64,000 bases of DNA. Origin: Atherinomorus stipes. Its lineage: Eukaryota > Chordata > Actinopteri > Atheriniformes > Atherinidae. How positions within the stretch are numbered: the stretch's first letter is position 1; each line of letters opens with the position of its first letter. A model generated the notes under the pieces. The model had not been told where the DNA came from and ran no database searches. It saw nothing but the letters and a program-made list of their open reading frames with translations. The DNA lies in assembly GCA_023101725.1 (NCBI GenBank), contig JALJCO010007877.1, positions 62,001 through 126,000 of the forward strand, in the 5' to 3' direction. Of this stretch, positions 49,000 to 59,530 are shown in pieces. A program made the position numbers and the translations under genes.

Positions 49000-51900
49000 T
49001 ATGGGATCAAAATCATGCCAGAGACAATTTGTGTGTGAAAAAGATTTTTCATGTAAAATAATGTTTTGAGGTTGTATAAAACAAGTCGTGCTTGTAAAAA
49101 AAAGTTATGAACCCACAGAATCATTTTGTGGTTGTGTGAGAAACCTTTGTGTGCAGAAATATTATTTGCAAACATGTAGATCAGTTTCGTAGTTGTGTTT
49201 TATTTTTCTGTGTGTGTGAAAATTGAATTTGTACCTGTAAAAGTTTCGCCACACAAAAATATCTGTACGAGTGCGACACCTAGGGCTCGTGTGCGACACT
49301 GCACCTACGAGCTCACAAAACAGAAACCTACAACCACAAAACTTTTTACGGATTGAAGACAAGTCAAAGTCGTGCCACTAACAGCCAATCAGGACACTGC
49401 ATTCTGGGAAGCCAAACAGCCAATGATGTGGTGGATTGGTGATGACGTTTATTTTGGGGGACGAAGACGATACCGTTAGCAAAGGCTCTTGGCTGCTAGC
49501 AGTCAGAGCGCAGCGGGAGCTACATACTTGTAGCAAGAGGGAGGCTGTTCAATCCGAAGTCGGCCACTGATCTGATCACTAACAGGCCTGCTGGAGAAGG
49601 CGGCTACTGGCAGAAGAACTTGGCCGGTTATTTTGGTGTTGATCGCCGCAGCTTATTGAATCGTATATTGTACTGGACGTGCGTTAGCTTTGAAAAGGCT
49701 AACGACTAGCACATCTTGGCTGGTCCCACTGGAAGCTGGCAACCATTTAAAGCTGAGTCGTATAATGCTGTGGTTACCGTGTCAAAGCCCCCTTAAAAAT
49801 AAAAAAAGAAAGAAAGAAAAGCAAAATCGTGTTTTACTGGCAGGTTGTGCAGTAAGCTGCCACCACATAGCCTACTGTTTACTTGATTGCTGCAGTCGAA
49901 AAAAAAGAAAGAAAAAGCGACGGCTGAAGTCTTTTATAAAAGGCATGTGCGGTTATCTGGTTAATAAGGAAAGTAATGTAAAATTCTTTGTGTTCCTGTC
50001 ACTCATGTGAATAGCCAGAGCTACCTAGAACATTTTCAGTTTCAATGGGCTCGACTTCCAGGGAGTCCACATAGCCTATCTGTGCCAGCCCGTCCAGATC
50101 AAACGCGATGTCGGTGTTAAAAACACGTTTGATGCCCAAAGTGGGACGCTGGGCCACATAAAATCAGACATAATAGGCTATAGAAAATCTTAAAGAACCG
50201 CTTTCTAACGACCAGGCCGATCAGATTCTGATCATCATTGTTGACACATCATTTGTGAACATTCCTACATTATTTTACAGCCTAAATAAAAGGACTAAAT
50301 TGTATATGACGCACGTTTATTTATTTTGCATATATTTTCAATTAACACGTTTGCTCTTTATTTCACATTGGTATGTAAGTTAAACGTTTTATTTACATTA
50401 GCCTACCAAACTTCTAATTTCTGATATTCACTCGTGTGTCTCTGGGATTCACTAATGCGCAGGGATTCCCCGACATCGACACAGTCACTGCTTTAAGCAT
50501 TGTGACTTCCACAGACACTGGAGGCAGGGGATGGCTTCATCTAGCTATTTGCATGAAGCCCTGGTGCTTCCATAAGAATGACGCACAAGGCTCGGCTGCG
50601 TTTCTCTTTTATTAAGGCGCTTTATAGCGCACCTGATGCGGGACAAACTGTTTCATAACAGCACACTTAACGCCCACAAGCTTTGTGTAGGGATAAAAAA
50701 AAATGCTTGCTACCCAGCCCTCCTCTCTCTCCCGTGTGACAGTGACCGCTCAATGCGTGTCACTGATTACCACCACGTCACCCATGCCAGACATCACCAT
50801 GACAACCAAAATTAAAATAATCATCAAACCCTGATCAAACACCAAAACGCTATTTATGGCTCCTACAAGCATCACACCTTCAGAATGCAGAGGATTGTTT
50901 TACATGAAAAATGTTGGAACAATGTTGAAACCCAGAAGCGCGCAGTGGTCTGCTGTTGACGCATTACACAGAAAAACCCTACCGGCATAAGTTGACGGAC
51001 CACGACGCACGCGCACGTGGTGTCAATCGGGCTTAAAGGCTTTACAGATGTCATAAACTTCATAAATAATGAGGACAACGTGTTTTTTAGTGGATGCGTT
51101 TCACCACACTGTTCCAGGCTCCTGCAGGTGACGGTTCTCCTGAAGCTGGTGACGTCAGTTTGGAGAAGCAGAGGATTTTTTTTTTTCTTCAAATAGGCTG
51201 TTATTAAAATACGGGAAATTTACAGAGTCCCGAGAGAGAGACAGGGGAGCAGGACAGGATGGCGGAGGACGTCTGATCCCCCTGGCTGGGGGCTCAGGGG
51301 ATGGTGGCGGTGGAGAAACATGGCTCGGGAGTCGGGGGACAGTTGTGGACCCCAAGAGGAGGCTCAGTGCGGCCGCCACGGACCGGGATGGATCCACAGC
51401 CAGTGAAGGCGCCAGCCATCACAAGCGCCTTTTTGCATTTTAGTTCTTTTATTTTATTACTTTTATTTGAGCATTTATTGAGCCTATTTTTCCACTTATA
51501 TTACTTTAGTACCATGTTTATTTCTTTAATAAAGTTCTTATTGTTTTTATTCAGTACTACCTGCTGGCGATGGCTTCCCTTTCTTGAAATAATGTTGATT
51601 TTTGGTTTATGTTAAATCTATCATGAATCGACCTCTTGCTTTTCAAAGTTGAAAAAAAAGACATTAAAACAACATTGTATTATGGTAACATTTATCATTG
51701 AATAATAAAAAAATCCGTTTAATGAACAAAGTAAACTAAAAATTAGATAACCTATCTGAGATTCCAGCTGACATGTTAGACGCTGGATAATTGATCAGTT
51801 GTTTATGTTTACTGATCAGTTGTGAATGAATGAGACACAGACAATCATGTGAACTCCAGCTTTATCAATGTTTGGAAAAAAAATAAAAACAACCTTAGTT

Positions 51901-52936
51901 GCATTTCAATGACAAAGAAACGGATAAAGAAAATATCTGTGGCTAAAACTGAACATACCTGACAAACTGCTTTTCTCAAACAGTGAAGTTATCCATACAA
52001 GGCAGTTTACCTGTCAACTTGGCATTTACACGTCCTCCTTTACCAGTTAAAATAATAATAAATGGGCAAATAAAAGCCCCTTGTTGAACGCCTGGTAAGA
52101 GGTATCATGCCCGTTTAAGCACTTACACGGCTTAGCCTCAGTCTTTCATCACAACACAACTCATCCCCCAACATTCATGTACATGCGGAGGAAGAACACA
52201 ATCCAGTGGGACTATCCAAGATGTGCTAGTCGTTAGCCTCTCCAATGCTAACGCACGTTCAGCAAGACAGATGATCCAATAAGCTGCGGCGATCAACACC
52301 AAAATAACCGGCCAAGTTCTTCTGCCAGTAGCCGCCTTCTCCAGCAGGCCTGTTAGTAATCAGATCAGTGGCCGACTTCGGATTGAACAGCCTCCCTCTT
52401 GCTACAAGTATGTAGCTCCAGCTGCGCTCTGACTGCTAGCAGCCAAGAGCCTTTGCTAACGGTATCGTCTTCGTCCCCCAAAATAAACGTCATCACCAAT
52501 CCACCACATCATTGGCTGTTTGGCTTCCCAGAATGCAGTGTCCTGATTGGCTGTTAGTGGCACGACTTTGACTTGTCTTCAATCCGTAAAAAAGTTTTGT
52601 GGTTGTAGGTTTCTGTTTTGTGAGCTCGTAGGTGCAGTGTCGCACACGAGCCCTAGGTGTCGCACTCGTGCAGATATTTTTGTGTGGCGAAACTTTTACA
52701 GGTACAAATTCAATTTTCACACACACAGAAAAATAAAACACAACTGCGAAACTGATCTACATGTTTGCAAATAATATTTCTGCACACAAAGGTTTCTCAC
52801 ACAACCACAAAATGATTCTGTGGGTTCATAACTTTTTTTTACAAGCACGACTTGTTTTATACAACTTCAAAACATTATTTTACATGAAAAATCTTTTTCA
52901 CACACAAATTGTCTCTGGCATGATTTTGATCCCATA
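49000..52936. mobile_element. Unclassified 3.9-kb DNA element, 730-bp TIRs
   Basis: The sequence starting TATGGGATCAAAATCATGCC at 49000 is repeated in inverted form ending at 52936. GGTATC flanks both sides (48994-48999 and 52937-52942), a 6-bp target duplication. The inverted arms span about 49000-49731 and 52203-52936 and differ at only a handful of positions over the outer 640 bp, then diverge more. The arms contain CCAAT-type motifs (CAGCCAATCAGGAC and CAGCCAATGATG). The interior of about 2.5 kb has no recognised transposase. It holds a 49-codon minus-strand open segment (49999-50148), a GC-rich part (51200-51420) and an AATAAA at 51528. A 6-bp duplication occurs in Polinton and Dada elements, but neither the ends nor the content fit well. 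Confidence 0.85.
49999..50148 (-). pseudogene. Possible terminal exon inside long-TIR element
   Basis: On the minus strand a CCCAG acceptor-like site at 50149-50153 is followed by 49 sense codons and a TGA at 49999-50001. The peptide ends in an acidic stretch (for example DSLEVEPIETENVLGSSGYS) that looks like real protein rather than noise. An in-frame TGA lies just 5' of the putative acceptor, so it would have to be spliced on. No family is recognised. It may be the last exon of a lost transposase or a captured host exon. Low certainty. Confidence 0.3.
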
Positions 52937-53235
52937 GGTATCGATTCAGATTTCAAGAATCGATTTGATTCTGATTCTTATGGTTTTGAATAGATTATTT
53001 TCGATCTGTCCGATCCAATCCGATTTCGATTTGATCTCGATTTGGTTTGCTGGTATTGAAAAATGTTTAGCCTTTACCCGAATTCCATAACTCTGTAGTT
53101 ATGCAACATATTAATTCTAGTATTATATTAATATTCTAGAATGAATGAATGAAGTAATGTAGTTAATGGTGGCTGTAAGGACCAAACCAAACCCTCTCCC
53201 CAGATACAGTCATCCACAAAATGAAAAAAAAGGGG

Positions 53236-53476
53236 GAGTGGGTGGCCTAGTGGTAGCGTCGTGGGCTTTGGCGCGGAGGACCCGGGTTCGAGTCCCCGAC
53301 ACGACTCCTAGGTTAAACACTGTGGATCCCTGAGCAAGGTCCTTAACCCTCCAAATGCTCCCCGGGCGCTTTAAGTAGCAGCCCTCTGCTCTCTGATACT
53401 CAGTACAGAGATGGGTGAAATGCAGAGCCCTAATTTCAGATCATACAAGTATAACAAAAAAAAAAAAAAAAAAAAT
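53236..53476 (+). mobile_element. tRNA-derived SINE with poly(A) tail
   Basis: The head has an A box (TGGCCTAGTGG, 53243-53253) and a B box (GGTTCGAGTCC, 53285-53295), the internal RNA polymerase III promoter of a tRNA. The body has CCCTGAGCAAGGTCCTTAAC, typical of fish V-SINE-like families. It ends in an A run (53456-53476). Full length by appearance and inserted into the hAT-like element. Confidence 0.85.
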
Positions 53477-54065
53477 TATTCACACCCTCCAATTTAAAAA
53501 AAAGACTACATTCACAACAGTAATTCAAATAACAGGAAACAAATAATAAAAATTTACAAAATTATGATTCAGTGAGGCAAAATACACAGTAAGTCAGCAT
53601 TTAAAACTTAAAACGACTAGCAACTAACCCGCTAGCTCGATGCTAACTATTAATGGAAAATGCCGTTGACATGCTAACGGAATTAGCATCTACGTCGTAA
53701 CTTCAAAGAAAACACACAAAATAGAAAGTATCAATTTCACCTCGATCATGAACATTAACTGTCTTTATTCAAGTTCTTACAGACAGATGTTTCCTCTGCT
53801 CTGTTTAAACTGAATTTTTAGAAACTACTTTTACCAGCTCCACTTAGTCTTCTTCTGGCACTGCACTAGCTTTAGTAGTCCTACACTCTGTCCAGCTCAC
53901 TATCTCTCCCTAGTGCAGCGACTGAGCCACTGCACTTTACCGGGGGCAGTACATTAAATGGTCATTAAAAAAAAAAAAGATAAGAAAAATCGATCTTTGG
54001 AAATTAATATGAGAATCGATTCAGAATTGGGAAATCGATTTTTTTTACACAGCCCTTCTGACTAG

Positions 54066-55154
54066 GTTTAAGTAGTCGTTCTGTAACCTGTTTTGGTTCT
54101 GGTATCTCTTTAGAACATCTCTGTTTCTGTCACTTGGCATGCGCACTGTGGACTCCAGGGTGTAATCATAAAAACTGTGTATGTGTGTGTCTGTGATATT
54201 TTTAACCTCCTCTGTTTGTCTTGTCTGTCAGTGGAGCTGACACTGATCAGGACGGAGATGACGGGCTTGCTGTGCGTCGAAGCTTTCACGTATTTCCGTT
54301 CCACCGATTGTCACCAACCTGGAAAGTGGAGCCATGTTCTGCTTTTCATTTAGCTTTGAAAATGTACACAGTAAGCTGTCTTTGATGTAAATTTCTGTTA
54401 TTTTTAACAAATCTCTGCCTGGGGACTGTGGTCTCCCATATCTGTCTTGTAAGAAGACATTTTGGTGCACACTGTTACTGAAGTATAAGGTTATGTTTTA
54501 CATTACATCTTAGACATTTACAAGGTTTCTCTTATCCAGAGTGGCTGACAATGAGTCAGTGGTGCGGGAGTGACAATAAGAAAGCGTAGGTGTTAAGATA
54601 GCACAGAATCCCTCCATATATTTCCCATCGCTGATGCTTTTTGTGGGTTAAATACTGCACAATAAGTGCAGCATAATCAGCTTTCATCAATCATTCAGCT
54701 AAAAAGTACCTGCAGTTTAGCTTGAATTTTAATAAAGATGAGTTAGAATTGCTTTGGCATTTTAAAGGAACATTCATGAATTTTTCCTCCTTCTATACCA
54801 CGCAAGTTATTAAGAAGTACCACAAAAGGGCTTTAAATGCTCAAGATTTAATGTGGCAGCATTTTAGAAAAGGAGGTCACACCCTTGTTACTTATTATGG
54901 AAAATACTTGATTCATCAAGAGAGAAATTTAAATCTGAAATTGTTATATCATTTCAGTTTTTTTATATTTAATATTACAGTATATACGATGAAATATTAG
55001 AAGCATAAGGAAACCAAACCTATATTAATTCAACTATTCATTGATCAAATCATTTCAAATGGAATTGACTAGATAAAACATCAATACTGTGATAATTTTC
55101 ATTCAGCAAACAATCATTTCATCATAACATTTGACACAAGGTTGAATGTGCATA
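54066..55154. other. Intron 2 stretch, one repeat fragment
   Basis: At 54505-54560 'tacatcttagacatttacaag..cttatccagagtggctgacaatgag' (in pieces) resembles a common fish repeat fragment. Nothing else recognised. Confidence 0.4.
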
Positions 55155-55249
55155 GTTGTGGTTAGGGCTGGTCGGTATGGCAAATTTTTCATTATAGTTT
55201 TTTTTTTTTAATCCTACTGCTTTGACAAGATTAGATGGTATATAGCCAT

Positions 55250-56685
55250 CCCTGGGCTGCCACCTTATCGTGATGGAGGGGTGTGCGTGTCCTGAAGATC
55301 CTAGGGGCTATGTTGTCTGGGGCTAGATTATGACCCTGGTAGGGTCACCAATTGCAAACAGGTTACTAGGGGAGGAACCAGACAAAGCGCAGCCCAAACA
55401 CCTTCAGGGAAAAAGACAATATTGGAGCCACGTGTCCCTCACCTGGACGCGGGTCACTGGGCCCCCCTCTGGAGCCAGGCCTGGAGGTGGGGCATGGAGG
55501 CGAGCGCCTGGTGGCCGGGCTTCTGCTCATGGTGCCCGGTCAGGCTCAGCCCGAAAGGATGACATGGGCCCCCCTTCTAGTGGACCCACCACCTACGAGA
55601 GGGGCCATAGGGGTCAGGCGCAGTGTGAGTTGGGCTGCAGCCGAGGGCGGGGGAGACCCTGGCAGTCCAACCCCCGGTTGCAGAAGCTAGCTAGCAGTGT
55701 GGTTTTCGTCCTGGTCGTGGAACAGTGGACCAGCTCTACACCCTCTTCAGGATCCTGGAAGGGGCATGGGAGTGTACAACCAGTGCCCCAACCTGTACTG
55801 TATATATGTGCTGTGTGGACTTGGAGGATCGTGTCCCCCGAGGATTGTTGTGGGGGGTGCTCCGGGAGAACGGAGTGCCTCCGCTTTACGGCTGTAGGTC
55901 GAATCCATTCCCGCTAAGAGTTGGACTCCGCCAAGGCTGCCCTTTGCCACCGATCCTGTTCATAACTTTTATGGACAGGATTTCTAGGTGCAGCCGAGGT
56001 GTTGAGGGGTTCCAGTTTGGTGGCCTCAGGATTGGGTTTCTGCTTTTTGCAGATGATGTGGTTCTGTAGGCGTCATCGGGCCATGACCTCCAACTCTTGC
56101 TGGGGTGATTTGCAGCCGAGTGTAAAGCGGCCGGGATGAAAATCAGCACCTCCAAATCTAAGACCCAGAAAAGGGTGGAGTGTCCTTTCCAGGTCGGGAG
56201 TGAGGTCCTGCCCCAGGTGGAGGAGTTCAAGTATCTTGCGGTCTTGTTCATGAGTGAGGGAAAAATGGGGAGGGAGGTCAACAGGTGGATCAGTGCAGCA
56301 TCCGCAGTGATGCGGACTCTGCGTCGGTCTGTTGTGGTGAAGAAGGAGCTGAGCCAGAAGGCGAAGCTCTCGATTTATCGGTTGATCTACGTTCCTACTC
56401 TCATCTATGGCCATGAGCTGTGGTTAATGACCGAAAGAACAAGATCGTGGGTACAAGCGGCTGAATTGAGTTTCCTTCGCAGGGTGGCTCTCCCTTAGAG
56501 ATAGGGTGAGGAGCTTGGTCATCCGGGAGGGACTCAAAGTAGAGCCGCTGCTCCTCCACATAGAGAGGAGCCAGATGAGGTGGCCCGACTGGCCTGGGAA
56601 TGCCTCGGGATCCCCCCGGATGAGCTAGTGAATATGGCCGAGAAGTCTGGGCTTATTCCTGCCCTCTTAAAGCGGCAGAAGATGG
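55250..56685 (+). mobile_element. Rex3-like (RTE clade) LINE, internally deleted
   Basis: The 5' leader (GGCTGCCACCTTATCGTGAT, GGGGCTA, then the 'tcacctggacgcgggtcactggg' region) runs to about 55690. There it jumps straight into the reverse-transcriptase domain, so the endonuclease and the start of the RT are missing. RT blocks can be read in one frame from 55725: DQLYTLFRILEGAWE, then VGLRQGCPLPPILFITFMDR, then FADDVVL at about 56046-56066. That is followed by TAG and, 13 codons on, TGA, then KISTSKSK and VEEFKYLAVLF. A frameshift near 56490 leads to [12 protein letters not shown], and a deletion of roughly 100 bp follows before [13 protein letters not shown]. It ends at GGCAGAAGATGG, where Rex3 copies usually enter a (GATG)n tail. 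With nonsense codons, a frameshift and two deletions, it is inactive. LINE identity is secure; the Rex3 name is from memory of the family's pattern. Confidence 0.85.
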
Positions 56686-56712
56686 TGATATATATATACA
56701 TGTGTGTGTGTG

Positions 56713-56773
<61 letters not shown>

Positions 56774-56779
56774 ATATAT

Positions 56780-56815
<36 letters not shown>
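56686..56815. repeat. TA/TG compound microsatellite
   Basis: Long alternating (TA)n with TG interruptions. It gives Tyr-Ile repeat frames on both strands that are artefacts. Confidence 0.97.
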
Positions 56816-56820
<5 letters not shown>

Positions 56821-57782
56821 AAAAAAAAGTCGCCAACAAAAAAAAGGTCAAACATTTAACATTTCGTTGGACCGCCTTTAGCTTTGATTGCGGCAGCATT
56901 CGCTGTGTTTCCAGAAGCTTCTGCAATGTCACCAGATTTATTTGCATCCTGTTGCATCAATTTTTCACCAAGATCTTGATGATGATTGGAGAGTCTGACC
57001 ACAGCACATCCCAAAGATTCTCAATGGGGTTAGGTCTGGACTCTGTGGTGGCCAATCCATGTGTGAAAATGATGTCTGATGATCCCTGAACCATCTTTCA
57101 CAATCTGAGCCCGATAAATTCTGGCACGGTCATCTTGGAATATTGCCGTGCCATCAGGAAAGAAACATCCATTGATGGAATAACCTGGTCATTCAGTCTA
57201 TTCAGGTATCAGCTGACCTCATTATCTGAGCTCATACTGTTGCTGAACCTGGACCTGAGCAACTGCAGCAACCCCAGATCATCACACTGCCCCCACAGGC
57301 TCATACAGTAGCACTAGGAATGATGCTGCATCACTTCACCTGCCTTTCCGGCAACATTTCTTTGGAAGACGATGGTCCACTATCCTTCCAGTTTTTCATA
57401 ATGCGTTGGACTGTCTGAACCCAGCTTTAGAAGTTTCTGCATCTCCTTAGATGTTTTCACCTCTTGATGCCAATGATTTGACCCTTCTCAAACAGGCTAA
57501 CATCTTTTCCAAGACCACGGATGTGTCTTTCCACATGGTTGTTTAGGAAATGAGAAGCAAGTCATTGCACCAGTTGGGGTTAAATAACTTGTTGCCAGCT
57601 GAAAGATAATCGCCCATGGCAAGGCAAGGCAAGGCAAGTTTATTTGTATAGCACATTTCATGTACAGAACAATTCAAAGTGCTTTACATAAAACATTACG
57701 CATGCAGTAATTATCCAATAGGAGGCTCGTACCTATTTGCTTAGTTAAATCCAGGTGGCGACTTTTTTTTTGGCCAGGCAGT
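56816..57782 (-). mobile_element. Tc1-like transposon, minus strand, deleted
   Basis: The right end (57760-57782) reads, reverse complemented, ACTGCCTGGCCAAAAAAAAA then GTCGCCACC. The left end has AAAAAAAAGTCGCC (56821-56834), lacking the outermost bases. Interior phrases GGACCGCCTTTAGCTTTGATT, AGATTCTCAATGGGGTTAGG, GGTGGCCAATCCATGTGTGA (56854-57065, in pieces) and TGATTTGACCCTTCTCAAAC (57474) are those of a widespread fish Tc1 family with the transposase on the minus strand. A central block of about 400 bp is missing and frames are broken. It sits in a TA-rich microsatellite, matching the TA target preference. Confidence 0.85.
57619..57700 (-). mobile_element. LINE tail inserted in the Tc1 element
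   Basis: 82 bp that read on the minus strand as 'gtaaagcactttgaattgt...tgctatacaaataaacttgcc' followed by TTGCC repeats: the same fish LINE tail as at 600-715. CATG is duplicated at 57615-57618 and 57701-57704, and the flanking Tc1 sequence closes up exactly when it is removed. Confidence 0.82.
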
Positions 57783-58388
57783 TACACATATATATACACA
57801 CACACACACAAAGTAAGAGTGTTATTACACTATGGAGCCATTTTGTAACGTGGCGAATTTTTTTCCCTTTTGCATTACCCTGGAATAATTTTGCGTGAAC
57901 TCGCAACAAGGTGTGCAGGTGATGCAGCTCTGTCATTCTACAGTAAACTCTGGAGTTGTCACAGCTGCTGTCTTAACAGCTGCACAATGGCTGCTACCGC
58001 TGTAAGAATAGTTAATAGTGGATGCTACTGCTTTGAAAATAATAAATTCACATTGCTCCATCTTGTGAATTGGTTTATAAATCATGCAACCTTGTTCGGG
58101 ATGTTTCCATCCTGAACGTGCAGGATATACCTGGGATCCAAAGTTTTCGCCATCATCTTGAAGCTGTCTTTTTTTTGCGGTATTTCTAGGAACCATATCC
58201 TTGGCATGGTGAAATATGATCATCTTGATCGCAGCTTGCTTTTTGTCTCATTTCCAGTCCCGGATCAAGACATTCTTGCAACTCTAAAACGCATTGTCGG
58301 CTAAGCTAGCTGCTGGTGTTACAACAGCCGCTAACACTTTTGCTCGACAGCATTTGAAAACAATTGTTTGATCCACATCCAATCTTTT

Positions 58389-58594
58389 TTTTTTTTTAAA
58401 AAACTTTTTGGGCACTAGTGGCCTTTATATGACAGTATATAGTGACAGGAAAGGGGCAGAGAGAGTGGTGAATGACATGCAGCAAAGGGACCTGGACTGG
58501 GAGATTGAACTGGGGCCAACTGCGCTGAGGAACTGTAGCCTCTGTTCATGGGGTGGCTGCTTAGACCAGACTGAGCTAAACACCACCCCGTTCG
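58389..58594 (-). mobile_element. tRNA-derived SINE, minus strand
   Basis: On the minus strand the head carries an A box TAGCTCAGTCTGG (58566-58578) and a B-box-like GTTCAATCTC (58501-58510). The body contains 'ttgctgcatgtcattcacc' and the tail is an A-rich end (the T run at 58386-58396). TCCAATCTTTT is duplicated at 58378-58388 and 58595-58605, a typical LINE-mediated 11-bp target duplication. Confidence 0.82.
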
Positions 58595-58902
58595 TCCAAT
58601 CTTTTAAGAGGACACAAAACTTCCAAATGATAGACGTGGTTCTTGCATTTTGGGAATTAGTTCCTCTGAGTAAACAATACTGTATGTGTTTCACTTTGAC
58701 AGCTTTCACCGGTTTTTCACATGCTGTTGTGTTTGTGTCCAGCAGTGAAATTGGTCCCCGCTGAAAAACTTTCCCACTGCGCACTTTCTGGATGTTGTCT
58801 GGGCTTTACACCAGTATAGCGGTCAATGAAAACTCCATATCATAACAAAGATAAACACTGGTTTTTGTATAGACTGGTACACTGCACAGCCCTTGTTGTG
58901 GT

Positions 58903-59447
58903 AGAATTGTGACATGCTAGCTGTACCTGGAGGAGGTTGCACTGGACTTTATTTCCACACAGAATTTATTTGTGGTTGTTGTCTTTAGTTCTTTTATAGT
59001 TCATTGGTTACCAATTTTACAGCACTGAACACTTTGTCCTCGAGCCTCGTCATTGTGAAGTGTTCCTCTGTTTTTTCCCACGCTGGCACACAGTTTGGTA
59101 AAGTGATGCCGCTTTGTGGTGGAAGTATGAATTCATACCAGGTGTTGGTTAGAAAACAGTCACACATCAACAGTCATATAAAATATTTGATTTCTTTCAA
59201 TTTAATGACTTAGAAAATGTGAAAATTCATTACCCATCCTTACTTTCTGGATCTCTCGGCTGCAAATAGGATTGCTTTTACCCTGCATGGTGTTCAGAGT
59301 AATGCTCACCACTTTTGTTGCCAACTTTCACAGCCTGTGGGAAGTGGTCTATATAAATAATGAATGAACTCACCATAGATATTGTTTTCTGGTTTGGACG
59401 CTAGAGCAGCACAAACTGAATAATTTTTATTCTTCTTCTCTTCACAG
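58903..59447 (+). other. prkcb: End of intron 2 with acceptor for exon 3
   Basis: Unique intronic sequence. The last 30 bases form a strong polypyrimidine tract (TTATTCTTCTTCTCTTCACAG) before exon 3. Confidence 0.85.
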
Positions 59448-59530
59448 TGTGTTGTTTTGTGGTTCACAAACGTTGCCATGAGTTCGTCACTTTCTCCTGT
59501 CCGGGCGCTGATAAAGGACCCGCTTCAGAC
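59448..59530 (+). CDS. prkcb: PKC beta exon 3: end of C1A domain
   Basis: 83-nt exon completing Val71 and encoding [18 protein letters not shown] and GADKGPASD to residue 98. It supplies C1A ligands C72, H77, C80 and C88 in the expected spacing (C-x2-C-x4-H-x2-C-x7-C). C1 domains bind diacylglycerol and phorbol esters and bring the kinase to membranes. The exon ends in phase 0 at GAC|GTGAGT, as in the known gene, where the next exon begins with D/P-R-S-K of the C1A-C1B linker. The ending GPASD is the PKC beta version (alpha has GPDTD). The in-frame GTG at 59447 is formed with the acceptor G and is not a start codon. Confidence 0.96.

Larger units (their letters stand above)
48986..54057. mobile_element. 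hAT-like element carrying two later insertions
   Basis: Starts TAGGGCTGGGTATC and resumes at 52943 with GATTCAGATTTCAAGAATCG, ending at 54057 with the inverted 'aatcgattttttttacacagccctt'. CTGACTAG is duplicated at 48978-48985 and 54058-54065, an 8-bp hAT-type site. The element is split by the long-TIR element (49000-52936) and holds a SINE (53236-53476), so its own length is about 0.9 kb. It is non-coding and rich in 'aatcgattc' repeats. Confidence 0.85.
55163..58894. mobile_element. hAT-like element hosting several insertions
   Basis: Starts TAGGGCTGGTCGGTATGG and ends (reverse complement) AAGGGCTGTGCAGTGTACC. GTTGTGGT is duplicated exactly at 55155-55162 and 58895-58902. Between these ends lie a Rex3-like LINE, a TA/TG microsatellite, a Tc1-like element and a minus-strand SINE. 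The element's own sequence is probably 55163-55250, 57817-58377 and 58606-58894; no transposase frame is seen in it. Confidence 0.75.
4119..59447 (+). other. prkcb: prkcb intron 2 (about 55.3 kb)
   Basis: Runs from the GTGGGT donor after exon 2 to the TTCTTCTTCTCTTCACAG acceptor before exon 3. No host exon on either strand was recognised inside it. Its content is dominated by DNA transposons, fewer LINE/SINE relics and simple repeats, listed separately. First or second introns of tens of kilobases are usual in PKC genes. Confidence 0.9.

Noticed and set aside
51155..51397. Proline-rich minus-strand frame in the long-TIR element
   Set aside because: Low-complexity GC-rich sequence open on both strands, with no splice or homology support.
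49000..52936. Polinton/Maverick element
   Set aside because: The 6-bp duplication and long inverted repeats fit, but the length is a quarter of normal, the ends are TATGGG rather than AG, and no polymerase, integrase or capsid-like frames are seen.
53236..53310. tRNA gene suggested by A and B boxes
   Set aside because: The tRNA-like head continues into a SINE body and poly(A) tail and does not fold as an intact tRNA by eye.
55330..55917. 195-codon open frame, the longest in the window
   Set aside because: It lies in the leader and RT region of the Rex3-like LINE in a frame other than that of the recognisable RT motifs.
56580..57089. 169-codon frame with Tyr-Ile repeats
   Set aside because: It joins a LINE remnant, a TA/TG microsatellite and antisense Tc1 sequence; not a gene.
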